DNA of 64,000 bases from Cyclobacteriaceae bacterium. Lineage in GTDB: Bacteria; Bacteroidota; Bacteroidia; Cytophagales; Cyclobacteriaceae. The translations under genes were made by a program, and so were the position numbers. Below the pieces are notes generated by a model. It saw only the letters and a program-made list of their open reading frames with translations, made no database searches and was not told the DNA's origin. Below are positions 51,997-61,718 of the stretch, piece by piece. The DNA is taken from assembly GCA_028281285.1 (NCBI GenBank), contig JANQKF010000033.1:365987-429986 (forward strand), in the 5' to 3' direction. The stretch's first letter is position 1. Every line of letters starts with the position of its first letter.

Positions 51997-54396
51997 ATGC
52001 TTAAGAACTATTTCAAACTAGCCATTCGAAACTTATTGAAGAATAAGCTTTACACCACCATCAATGTAGTTGGCCTTGCAGTAGGTCTGTCTGCGTGTGT
52101 TCTGATCATTTTATTTGTTAGGCATGAACTCAGCTTTGACAAACATTTTAAGGACTCCGAAAGAATTCACCGATTGACTGGTGCTTATAATCAAGGAGGT
52201 GATTCAAAAACATACTCTGTAAGTACAACTTATCCTTTGCTGCCTATTCTAGCTGTCAATTTTCCGGAAATGGAAGTGGCCACAAGGTTGGACAATACGG
52301 CAGGGTTGATCAGTAGAGGTGATCAGCATATCAATCAGGAAAACATGATCATGGCTGATTCGACTTTTTTCGACCTTTTCAGCTTTGAGGCAGTCGCAGG
52401 TGATTTGAGTACTGTGCTTAACGACCCCAATTCAATTGTGCTGTCTGAGCGTGCTGTTGAAAGGCACTTTGGAGATGAAGATCCCATGAATCAGGTGGTG
52501 AGAATATTTGAGACGGATTTGAAAGTCGGTGCCATTGTCAAGGATTTACCTTCAAATACCCATTTTGAAGCCGAAGTAATCATCCCGATGGCCACAGGAA
52601 TCACCTGGTATGGGGATTGGGTGAGGATATTATTTAACGGAACCAGTCATTATAGCTACTTCAAAATTGCTGAAGGGGTAGATGCTGAAGATTTGGAAAC
52701 CAGGATAAATGCTTTTTTAGACAAAACCTATGGTGATCAGGTCGAATCGGGCTTTGATTATTCTGTGCAGGCCATGGAGAGCATCCATTTGAATTCAGAT
52801 CTGGTAAATGAAATAGGCATCAATGGTAACCGTTCGACCGTCATGATTTTCATAGCAACGGCAATAGTGATTCTATTACTGGCCTGTATTAATTACGTGA
52901 ACCTATCCATGGCAGGTGCATTCCAAAGAGGAATGGAGGTAGGGCTCAAAAAGGTGTTCGGAGCACGGCCAATCTCCCAGTTGTTACAATTTCAGGCCGA
53001 GTCAATCATTGTTGCTTTTGCAGCATGTATTGGTGCTGTGATATTGGTTGAAATGGCATTGCCTCAATTTAACTTACTAACCAATGGAAATTTCGATTTT
53101 CAGATTCAGGAAGATCTAACCCTTGGGCTAGGCTTATTCGGGGTTACACTTCTAATCGGATTCGTATCCGGCACTTTTCCGGCACTCTTTCTTTTAAGGC
53201 TTAGAACAGCGGATGCACTCAGGTCATCAGTCTTGACTTCGGGTAAGGGGAAGTTCAATCTGAGAAACGGGTTGGTAGTTTTTCAATTCTTCATTGCGGT
53301 GGTTCTTATTGCTTCGACACTCATCATTCTCAACCAGATCAACTTCCTCCGAAACGCAGACCTTGGAATAGATACGGAACAAGTGGTGGTGTTGCCAATG
53401 GGAGTTCTACAGGACGACTATGAACTTGTCCGACAAGAATTGTTAAGAAATCCATCCATTGCGAATGTAACCGGAAGTAATAACCATCCTGCCAATCGCG
53501 TTGGTCATTGGAGAGGATATAGGCCTGATGGAGCCGAAGATCAGATTTCGGCACCAACCGTGATCATATCCTATGACTTTTTTGAGACACTTGGAGCTGA
53601 GATGGCAGCAGGGCGTTCGTTTAGTCGGGATTTTCAAACGGACAATTTAGAAGCTTATGTAATCAATGAGGCTGCTGTGCCATTTTTCAATCTTGAGGAC
53701 CCAATAGGAAAGCCCCTGGTAGGAGGTGCTTATGATGGCAACACCTGGACTATGAAGAATGCCAAAGTAATTGGAGTTGTCAAAGACTTTCACTTCGCTT
53801 CGTTGCATTCTGAGATTCGACCAGTGGTGTTTTCACTTAACTCGGAAGTGACCTGGGGGTTAGGGTGGATGAGTATACGCATCACCCCTGAAAACATAGC
53901 TGAAACCCTCCAATACATTGAATCGGTTTGGAACCAATTTGCGGGAGATGAACCATTCAACTATTCATTTCTTGATGAGGACATCAATGAACACTACCAG
54001 GCAGAGGACCAATTTTTAAAGGTATTCACATCCTTCTCTTTTCTTTCCATTGTCATAGGTTGTCTTGGCCTTTTTGGACTCACGGCCTTTATCATGAAGC
54101 GAAGGACCAAGGAGATTGGAATAAGGAAAGTGTTGGGGGCAAATATGCCTGGTTTGGTCAATGTCCTATCCAGAGACTTTATGAAGCTGGTATTAATTGC
54201 CAACCTTCTGGGATGGCCACTTGCATATTACATGATGAATAGCTGGCTTCAGAATTTTGCATACAAACAGCCGATCTCCTGGCAAGTATTTGCTTATACA
54301 GGACTAGGGGCCTTGGTTATTGCCTTCATATCTGTGGCCTACCATTCGATAAAAACGGCAAGCGCAAATCCGGTCAAATCCATTCGCTACGAATAA
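51997..54396 (+). CDS. MacB/FtsX-type ABC permease, array member 5
   Basis: A 799-residue member. N-terminus LKNYFKLAIRNLLKNKLYTTINVVGLAVGLSAC. First coupling segment RGMEVGLKKVFGAR (about 311) departs from the consensus; the second, RTKEIGIRKVLGAN (about 702), is perfect. VIGVVKDFHFASLHSEIRPVVF is the second periplasmic landmark. Ends NPVKSIRYE. The start follows member 4 after 4 bp; member 6 follows after 11 bp. Confidence 0.9.
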   Translation: MLKNYFKLAIRNLLKNKLYTTINVVGLAVGLSACVLIILFVRHELSFDKHFKDSERIHRLTGAYNQGGDSKTYSVSTTYPLLPILAVNFPEMEVATRLDNTAGLISRGDQHINQENMIMADSTFFDLFSFEAVAGDLSTVLNDPNSIVLSERAVERHFGDEDPMNQVVRIFETDLKVGAIVKDLPSNTHFEAEVIIPMATGITWYGDWVRILFNGTSHYSYFKIAEGVDAEDLETRINAFLDKTYGDQVESGFDYSVQAMESIHLNSDLVNEIGINGNRSTVMIFIATAIVILLLACINYVNLSMAGAFQRGMEVGLKKVFGARPISQLLQFQAESIIVAFAACIGAVILVEMALPQFNLLTNGNFDFQIQEDLTLGLGLFGVTLLIGFVSGTFPALFLLRLRTADALRSSVLTSGKGKFNLRNGLVVFQFFIAVVLIASTLIILNQINFLRNADLGIDTEQVVVLPMGVLQDDYELVRQELLRNPSIANVTGSNNHPANRVGHWRGYRPDGAEDQISAPTVIISYDFFETLGAEMAAGRSFSRDFQTDNLEAYVINEAAVPFFNLEDPIGKPLVGGAYDGNTWTMKNAKVIGVVKDFHFASLHSEIRPVVFSLNSEVTWGLGWMSIRITPENIAETLQYIESVWNQFAGDEPFNYSFLDEDINEHYQAEDQFLKVFTSFSFLSIVIGCLGLFGLTAFIMKRRTKEIGIRKVLGANMPGLVNVLSRDFMKLVLIANLLGWPLAYYMMNSWLQNFAYKQPISWQVFAYTGLGALVIAFISVAYHSIKTASANPVKSIRYE

Positions 54397-54407
54397 AGCT
54401 CAAAATC

Positions 54408-56792
54408 ATGCTCTATAACTATCTTAAAATAGCCCTTCGGAATATTGTAAAGCACAAGGGATACTCATTTATCAACGTTTTTGGTCTGGCTATTGGTATT
54501 GCCTGTTGTCTGCTGATATTCCTATTTGTTAAAGACGAATTGACCTATGACCACTTTCATTCAAAGGTGGACAGGATTTACAGAGTGGCATCTACCTTGA
54601 GTTTTGCCGGTAATGAGACCACCATGGGTTCCAATGGTTTTCCGGAAGGTCAGGCTTATTTGGAAGGCATACCGGAAGTAGAGAACATGGTACGGTTAGA
54701 TAATGACCAGGCAATCATACAAAAAGGGGATGACTACATAAGCCAGACCGGACTCATTTATACCGACCAGTCCATCTTTGATATATTCGATTTTGAGGTG
54801 CTTGATGGTTCGAGTGATAATGCTCTGTCCGGATTGAGCAACATTGTAATCACCGAACGAACGGCCATCAAGTATTTTGGAAAAACAGAGGTGACTGGTG
54901 AAACCTTAAGGATGAATGTGGAGGACGCATTAGAAAACTACACGATCATGGCCGTAATCGATGATCATCCAAGTAACTCCTCTTTCAATTTCGACATAAT
55001 GATTCCCTGGGCCAAGAGAGAAAGTCAGCTCAACAATTATCGCCTCACTTCATGGGGTAATATTTCGATCAACACTTATCTGCTTGTCAGTGAGGGTGCT
55101 GATATTGCCTCTATCGAGGCTAAAATGAGGGAAATCCGTGAGGAACGTAACCCTGGGGAAGGTGGAGCTTTTGCTCGTCAGGTGACCAACGTGCTCCAGC
55201 CAATGAAAGACATTCACCTCAATACTGACCTCGGAGGAGGGGACGGAATAATTGCATCTACCGATCCTCAATACTCTTATATCTTATCAGGTATTGCGTT
55301 GATTATCTTAATTGTTGCTTGTATTAATTTCACTAATCTTTCTGTAGCCAGATCACTGCCAAGAGCTAAGGAAATTGGCGTGCGAAAAGTCCTGGGGGCA
55401 CATAGAAAACAAGTTGCATTTCAGTTTCTAAATGAGGCACTTCTAATGTGCATGATCGCCTTTGTGCTGGGGTTGATCCTGGCAGAACTTGCGTTGCCTG
55501 TCTTTGGTCCTCTAATTGAAAAGACATTTTATCATGGGGTGACAAGTGATCCGGTTTTAATGTTGTCCTGTTTGGGATTGGTGCTGATAACTGCCTTTTT
55601 ATCAGGATTTTACCCGTCCTTTATTGTTTCAAGGTTTAATACGGTCATCTCCCTAAAAGGAAAGGTAAGACTAAAGGGGAACAGGTACATTTCTAAGGGG
55701 CTTGTCGTGATCCAATTCACTATTGCCGGAGTATTGATCATTGGCACTATCGCCATGAACCGCCAGATCGACTATATGATCAATATGGACTTAGGGTATG
55801 ACGATGAAAACCTGATTCGCATTCAGTCATATCAGTCAGGTACTCCAAACCTTTCACAGCTTTTCAAAGACGAACTGGCTAAGAATCCCAATATCATTGC
55901 AGTGGCTGCAGCGGATAATTATAATAGTGCTACAGGAGCAGAATTTGACGGTAAAGAGTTCTTCTCAATGTATAATGATATCGATGAAAATTATTTGCAG
56001 ATGATTGACATCGAGGTATTAGAAGGTAGGAATTTGAGAAAAGGTAAGGATTTGTACACCTCAAGTGAAGATACTTTGACCAATATCTTGATCAATCAGG
56101 CCTTCGTTAAAGAGTCTGGTCTGGAAGATCCTATCTATAAGACTTTTAATGGATTTCGAATCGTGGGTATCGTGCCGGATTATTATTACCAGGCGGTTAA
56201 TAGCGAAATATCTCCTTTAATGCTGATTTCAGCCGATGAAACAGGGACTGATGAGTTCATGAGCATATTTGTAAAATTCAAACCGGAATATTTGCCCAAG
56301 GTGATGACCGTCATTGAGGATACCTGGAGAAAATATGTGCCTTATCGTCCTTTTGAAGGATATTTCGTGGAGGAGGCGAATGGAGAACGATATGCAGAGG
56401 ATGTCAGATGGAAAAAGATTATTACCTATGCCTCAATTCTCGCTATCTCTATTTCGGCATTAGGCTTATTTGGTTTGGCACATTTAGCCACTCAACAGCG
56501 AATCAAGGAAATCGGTATTCGAAAAGTACTGGGAGCTTCAGTCGGGCAGGTAGTATTGCTCCTAAATGCAAATTTCTCAAGGTTAGTTTTGCTTTCGGTG
56601 ATTCTTGCGACACCGATAGCTTATTATTTCATCGACAAGTGGCTTCAGGATTTTGCCAATCCAATCAATCTGACCGTTTTACTGTTCCTCGTTCCGGGGC
56701 TGGTCACTTTTGGTATTGCCCTGGTTACCGTGACGCTGCAATCACTAAAATCAGCCAACTCAAACCCTGTCGACTCTTTGCGATATGAATAA
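54408..56792 (+). CDS. MacB/FtsX-type ABC permease, array member 6
   Basis: A 794-residue member. N-terminus LYNYLKIALRNIVKHKGYSFINVFGLAIGIACC. Coupling segments RAKEIGVRKVLGAH (about 318) and RIKEIGIRKVLGAS (about 697). Blocks such as VIDDHPSNSSFNF, QFLNEA, GTIAMNRQIDYM and NMDLGYDDEN are shared almost unchanged with member 7, so the two are a recent tandem pair relative to the rest. Ends NPVDSLRYE. Member 7 starts 6 bp later. Confidence 0.9.
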   Translation: MLYNYLKIALRNIVKHKGYSFINVFGLAIGIACCLLIFLFVKDELTYDHFHSKVDRIYRVASTLSFAGNETTMGSNGFPEGQAYLEGIPEVENMVRLDNDQAIIQKGDDYISQTGLIYTDQSIFDIFDFEVLDGSSDNALSGLSNIVITERTAIKYFGKTEVTGETLRMNVEDALENYTIMAVIDDHPSNSSFNFDIMIPWAKRESQLNNYRLTSWGNISINTYLLVSEGADIASIEAKMREIREERNPGEGGAFARQVTNVLQPMKDIHLNTDLGGGDGIIASTDPQYSYILSGIALIILIVACINFTNLSVARSLPRAKEIGVRKVLGAHRKQVAFQFLNEALLMCMIAFVLGLILAELALPVFGPLIEKTFYHGVTSDPVLMLSCLGLVLITAFLSGFYPSFIVSRFNTVISLKGKVRLKGNRYISKGLVVIQFTIAGVLIIGTIAMNRQIDYMINMDLGYDDENLIRIQSYQSGTPNLSQLFKDELAKNPNIIAVAAADNYNSATGAEFDGKEFFSMYNDIDENYLQMIDIEVLEGRNLRKGKDLYTSSEDTLTNILINQAFVKESGLEDPIYKTFNGFRIVGIVPDYYYQAVNSEISPLMLISADETGTDEFMSIFVKFKPEYLPKVMTVIEDTWRKYVPYRPFEGYFVEEANGERYAEDVRWKKIITYASILAISISALGLFGLAHLATQQRIKEIGIRKVLGASVGQVVLLLNANFSRLVLLSVILATPIAYYFIDKWLQDFANPINLTVLLFLVPGLVTFGIALVTVTLQSLKSANSNPVDSLRYE

Positions 56793-56798
56793 CCAGAA

Positions 56799-59189
56799 AT
56801 GAATATGATCAAAGATTATTATCGATTGACATTAAGGAGCCTAAGGCGAAACAAGGGGTATTTCACGATTGATGTATTCGGCTTGGCACTGGGCTTGGCT
56901 TGTTGTCTGCTGATATTTGTCTATGTAAAAGACGAACTGACTTACGATCAATATCATCAGAATGCAGATCGAATCTATCGTATTGCCACTCACGTGACCA
57001 TTGCCGGTAACAAGATTCACAGCGGTTCTTCTGGCTATCCTGAGGGGCTGGCATACAAGAATTCAATTCCTGAAATAGAGGAGTTAGTGAGAATGGACAA
57101 TGAAAGAGCTATTGTTCAGTTGGGTGACGGTTACATCAACCAGTCAGGTATTGTGTATTCAGAGGAATCACTATTCCGAGTCTTTGATTTTGAGCTACTT
57201 GATGGGAGCTTGGTGGCAGCTCTTAATCAATTGAATGATGTGGTAATAACTCGAGAGATGGCCATCAAATACTTCGGAAAGGCTGATGTCGCAGGTACAG
57301 AAATGAAAATAGATCTGGGTTCTAAGCTTGAAACCTTCATTGTTAAGGCGGTGATAGATGATCACCCTAGTAATTCATCCTTCAATTTCAAGATGGCACT
57401 TTCATGGAAGAAACGAGTGAATCAGTTGAATCCGCAACGATTAAAATCCTGGAGTTCTATAGGTATAAGTAACTACGTATTATTAACGGATGGAGCTGAC
57501 GTCAAATCAGTGGAAGGCAAAATGTGGGAATTACGTTCCCGACTTAATCCTGGTGCTGAGGGACAATCGGCCAGAGACATACGGAATAGTCTTCAGAATA
57601 TCTCAGATATTCACCTCAATTCGGAAGTAGGGCGTGGAGACGGAATGACGGATTCAAATGACTCTGCTTACTCATGGACACTATCAGGAATTGCCTTGAT
57701 AATACTGATACTCGCATGTATGAATTTTGCCAATCTCTCTATAGCCAGATCTATTCCGCGCACAAGAGAAATAGGCGTTAGGAAGGTGCTTGGAGCCAGT
57801 AAGAAACAACTTGCATTTCAATTCTTAAACGAGGCATTTCTAACTTCCATAATCGCCTTCGTTTTAGGGCTGGTTTTAGCAGAGATCATGCTGCCGTCTT
57901 TTGGAGAACTCTTCAACAAGAAATTTACATCCGGGGTTTTTAGCGATTTAAGTATAATCCTCCCTTGCATCATTTTAATTGCTGTAACGGCAATATTAGC
58001 CGGATTGTACCCATCATTGGTTGTATCGAGATTTAATTCGGTAAATGCCCTAAAAGGCAAGAACGGTTTAAGAAAGAACTCTTATGTCACTAAAGGCTTG
58101 ATAACGGTGCAATTCACCATAACAGCAGCGTTGATTACAGGCACAATAGCCATGAATAGACAAATCGACTACATGGTGGATATGGACCTGGGTTATGATG
58201 ATGAAAATGTAGTCATGATTAGAACAAGTGGCTCTGGGGTTGATAATCTTGATCGACTATTCAAAGATAGTCTGGGTGCTTTTTCAGGGGTTGATTTAGT
58301 AGCTGCATCGGATGGTTTTGGACCTAGGACATTCTTCAATTACATGGGCGGTCAATACGAATCTTTTTTTATTGAAATTGATGAAAACTACTTCGATATG
58401 ATGGGATTAGAGTTGCTGGAGGGGAGGAAGTTCAGAAAAGGTAAAGATGTTTTTGTTACACAAAATGATACACTTTCCAATGTACTGGTCAATGAGTCTT
58501 TCGTTAAGAGGCTTGAAATTGATAATCCGATAGGAACGATATTCAGGAACTACAGAATCGCTGGTGTTTTTAAGGATTTCTACTTCAATTCCACGCATGG
58601 GGCAATTGACCCTTTGATTCTTCTGGATTCAGATATTGGAGGGGCCAATTCGTTCGATCGTATTTATGTGAAGCTTTCTGAAGGATCATCTGCAGGCGTT
58701 GAGTCAATGCTCGAAGGCATTTGGGGAAAATTTGTACCATTCAGGCCATTTGAAAGCGTTTATCTGGAGGAATGGAATGCTCAAAGGTATTCAGAAGAAG
58801 AGCGTTGGAATAATATCATTTTCTCTGCATCTGGATTGGCTATAGTTATTTCTTTGCTCGGTTTATTTGGTCTGGCCAGTCTGTCAGCGCTTCAACGAAC
58901 AAAAGAAATCGGTATTCGCAAGGTGCTTGGCTCTTCAGTAATAAGAATCATCCTTCTGCTCAACACTGAGTTTGCTAAACTTGTGGTGCTCTCCATTTTG
59001 GTGTCGACACCAATTGCCTACTATTTACTTGATAATTGGTTGAGTGGATTTGAAAATAGGATTTCCCTGACCGTATTCTTATTTGTAATTCCCGGGGTAA
59101 TAACCTTGTCAGTGGCCCTAATTACGGTTTCCATAAGATCCTTGAGATCTGCCTATTCCAATCCTGTAGATTCATTGAGATACGAATAA
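56799..59189 (+). CDS. MacB/FtsX-type ABC permease, array member 7
   Basis: A 796-residue member, closest sibling of member 6 throughout (VIDDHPSNSSFNF, GTIAMNRQIDYMVDMDLGYD). Coupling segments RTREIGVRKVLGAS (about 319) and RTKEIGIRKVLGSS (about 698). Ends NPVDSLRYE. ATG 56805 (MIKDYYRL) lines up better with siblings than ATG 56799; both are in frame. The second periplasmic domain differs most from member 6 (ASDGFGPRTFFNYMGG), which may set substrate specificity. Member 8 begins 12 bp later. Confidence 0.9.
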   Translation: MNMIKDYYRLTLRSLRRNKGYFTIDVFGLALGLACCLLIFVYVKDELTYDQYHQNADRIYRIATHVTIAGNKIHSGSSGYPEGLAYKNSIPEIEELVRMDNERAIVQLGDGYINQSGIVYSEESLFRVFDFELLDGSLVAALNQLNDVVITREMAIKYFGKADVAGTEMKIDLGSKLETFIVKAVIDDHPSNSSFNFKMALSWKKRVNQLNPQRLKSWSSIGISNYVLLTDGADVKSVEGKMWELRSRLNPGAEGQSARDIRNSLQNISDIHLNSEVGRGDGMTDSNDSAYSWTLSGIALIILILACMNFANLSIARSIPRTREIGVRKVLGASKKQLAFQFLNEAFLTSIIAFVLGLVLAEIMLPSFGELFNKKFTSGVFSDLSIILPCIILIAVTAILAGLYPSLVVSRFNSVNALKGKNGLRKNSYVTKGLITVQFTITAALITGTIAMNRQIDYMVDMDLGYDDENVVMIRTSGSGVDNLDRLFKDSLGAFSGVDLVAASDGFGPRTFFNYMGGQYESFFIEIDENYFDMMGLELLEGRKFRKGKDVFVTQNDTLSNVLVNESFVKRLEIDNPIGTIFRNYRIAGVFKDFYFNSTHGAIDPLILLDSDIGGANSFDRIYVKLSEGSSAGVESMLEGIWGKFVPFRPFESVYLEEWNAQRYSEEERWNNIIFSASGLAIVISLLGLFGLASLSALQRTKEIGIRKVLGSSVIRIILLLNTEFAKLVVLSILVSTPIAYYLLDNWLSGFENRISLTVFLFVIPGVITLSVALITVSIRSLRSAYSNPVDSLRYE

Positions 59190-59201
59190 TAAAATTTGCC
59201 T

Positions 59202-61634
59202 ATGTTCCTTAATCACCTCAAAACAGCCGTTAGAAACCTCACAAAGAGAAAGTTTATCTCTGTGATAAACCTCACAGGACTTTCTGTAAGTCTTGCCTTG
59301 TTCATCATGATTGGTTCGTACATCAAATTTGAGACAAGCTATGACAGCTTTCATGCAAACAGTGAAGACCTCTATTTGCTTACCAAGGAGTTCAATGGCA
59401 CGTTGCTTGGCACTGTCAACTATCCCGAAGGACAGCTTTTGGTACAGGACTACCCTCAAATAAAGGAAACGGTGAGGATGTACAAGTCTGACAACTCGTT
59501 GACTAAAAGTGGCGAATTGGTTTTCATGGAAAACAATTTCTTCTTTGTCGACAAGAATTTTTTTGAAGTCTTTGACTTTGAGTTGCTTGAGGGTTCTGGA
59601 GATCAGGTTTTCAGAAATATTGACAATGTAGTGATTACTGAGGAAACTGCTCTACGATATTTTGGAAGCACTGAGGTGATTGGTGAAATCATCACCGTTA
59701 CAGAGCAGTATTGGAATGTCACTAATGACTTTGTCGTGGCTGGAGTCGCTAAAGATCCACCTTTAAACTCACATATTCAATTCGATTTCCTGACTAGTTT
59801 CGATGCTTTTGAGCGACTCACTGGTCTAAATGCTTCCCATAAGGATCCGGTTTGGTATTGGGGTTGGAATGCTTTTCATGCCTATGTGCAATTGGAAAAG
59901 AATGTGAATAAAGCTGTTTTCGAGCAAGAATTTGATCAGTTTATTACTAAGTATTATCCGGAACGACACCAGGACATATCGAGTCTGAGCCTTACTCCAT
60001 TGACAGATGTTTACCTCAAGCCAGAGATAAACAATGGTCATGATATATCGGGCAACCCGAAAACAATAAAAGTGTTGTCGGGAATTGCATTGTTTATTCT
60101 CATTATAGCCTGTATCAATTTTGTAAATCTAACCACCGCGCGATCCTCTCTTTATGCCAGAGAAATTGGAGTCAAGAAAGTGTTGGGAGCAAGGCGGATT
60201 CAGCTATTTTTTCAATTAATTACTGAATCAACCCTGCTCACCTTTGGAGCCATTATTCTTTCAATTATCGCAGTAGAGCTAACTCTTCCATTCTTTCAGA
60301 ACGCTGTAGGAAAGGACATTTTGGTCGATTTGTTTTCATCGTCCTCCTTGAGCCAGTTGTTGGTGTTGGGTCTTATAATTGGTGCTGTTGCCGGCTTCTA
60401 TCCGGGAATTATCTTGTCGGGTTTTAAACCTATGGAAGCACTTAAAGGAGAACAGGTCCAGACTGAAGGCAAAATATCAGTGAGGAAGGTGCTTGTAGTT
60501 TTCCAGTTTACAATTTCGATAGTTCTGGTTTTGGGATCAGTTGTGATTTATCAACAGCTCATGCATGTCTCTGATAAAGATCTGGGTTTCAAATATGATG
60601 AATTGCTCTATGTTGAAGTTCCATCAGGAATTACTACTGGGGCTAAGGGACTTACGGCCAAATATGATGCCCTACAGGATAGGATCAGACAGCTTTCTAG
60701 TGTGTCTGGTGTGACTTCGTCAGAAGATCGGCCTGGAGTATTTATAGGTGGCGACATGATGGTGCCGGAGGGCAGGACAGAGGCAGAGCCGATCTCACTT
60801 TCTGTAATGTGGGTGGATGAACACTTCTTTGAAACTTTTGATATCCCTTTGACTCAAGGTGAACTGGGAACCTTCGGAGGCCCGAAGGCCCCGGTGAGTT
60901 ATTTCTTGAATGAGAGTGCAAAAGAGTTAATCGGTTGGCAAGACCCCATTGGTAAACAAATGGCAAGGTTGACACGCAACAGTGTAAGTAGAGCCGGCAT
61001 TGTAAAAGGTACTTTTCCCGATTTCAACTTTGAATCATTGTTCAATCCAATTGAACCCATGATGATCGGGCTTTGGCCCAACAACCTGAGTTCAGGTCGG
61101 TGGAATCTTTTCATAAGGGCCAATACCACAGAGTACAATACACTGATTGAGGATGTAGAGTCGATTTGGAAAGAGTATTACCCGGAAAGGCCTTTTGATA
61201 TTTCTTTTCTTGACGATAACATTCAACAGCAATATCAGGCACAGATCAACCTCTTGAAGATTTTACCTTTTATGACAGGCTTTGCGATATTCATTGCTTG
61301 CTTAGGCTTGTTTGGTTTGGCTTCCTTTGTTGTTGAAAGAAGAACAAAAGAGGTCGGGATTAGAAAGGTTTTGGGAGCCTCAGTTAGTGAGATCATCAAA
61401 TTGATCTCCAAAGACTTTGTTCTATTGATTCTTATCGCCAATGTGGTAGCATGGCCGGCTGCATTCTATTTTCTCAAAGATTGGTTAAGCAACTTTGATT
61501 ATCGAATTGGTTTAGGTTGGGAATTTTTCGCGGTATCTGGCCTATTTGTTCTTACAGTGGCCCTAGCCACTGTCAGCTTGAAAATTGTCAAGGGGGCCCG
61601 ATCAAATCCGGTGGATTCATTGAAGTGTGAGTAA
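59202..61634 (+). CDS. MacB/FtsX-type ABC permease, array member 8
   Basis: An 810-residue member. ATG 59202 is used (FLNHLKTAVRNLTKRKFISVINL lines up with siblings); a TTG two codons upstream was rejected. First coupling segment YAREIGVKKVLGAR (about 316), second RTKEVGIRKVLGAS (about 712). Second periplasmic domain has GIVKGTFPDFNFESLFNPIEPMM, a variant of the VVKDFHxxSLH landmark with an insertion. Ends NPVDSLKCE. An 84-bp gap with no hairpin precedes member 9. Confidence 0.9.
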   Translation: MFLNHLKTAVRNLTKRKFISVINLTGLSVSLALFIMIGSYIKFETSYDSFHANSEDLYLLTKEFNGTLLGTVNYPEGQLLVQDYPQIKETVRMYKSDNSLTKSGELVFMENNFFFVDKNFFEVFDFELLEGSGDQVFRNIDNVVITEETALRYFGSTEVIGEIITVTEQYWNVTNDFVVAGVAKDPPLNSHIQFDFLTSFDAFERLTGLNASHKDPVWYWGWNAFHAYVQLEKNVNKAVFEQEFDQFITKYYPERHQDISSLSLTPLTDVYLKPEINNGHDISGNPKTIKVLSGIALFILIIACINFVNLTTARSSLYAREIGVKKVLGARRIQLFFQLITESTLLTFGAIILSIIAVELTLPFFQNAVGKDILVDLFSSSSLSQLLVLGLIIGAVAGFYPGIILSGFKPMEALKGEQVQTEGKISVRKVLVVFQFTISIVLVLGSVVIYQQLMHVSDKDLGFKYDELLYVEVPSGITTGAKGLTAKYDALQDRIRQLSSVSGVTSSEDRPGVFIGGDMMVPEGRTEAEPISLSVMWVDEHFFETFDIPLTQGELGTFGGPKAPVSYFLNESAKELIGWQDPIGKQMARLTRNSVSRAGIVKGTFPDFNFESLFNPIEPMMIGLWPNNLSSGRWNLFIRANTTEYNTLIEDVESIWKEYYPERPFDISFLDDNIQQQYQAQINLLKILPFMTGFAIFIACLGLFGLASFVVERRTKEVGIRKVLGASVSEIIKLISKDFVLLILIANVVAWPAAFYFLKDWLSNFDYRIGLGWEFFAVSGLFVLTVALATVSLKIVKGARSNPVDSLKCE

Positions 61635-61718
61635 AGAGTTGTTGAAATGCATCACCCAAACTCACAATAACCCTTAATAAGATTCTGGAATGAATCACCA
61701 CTACTAAAAACTCGCTCT

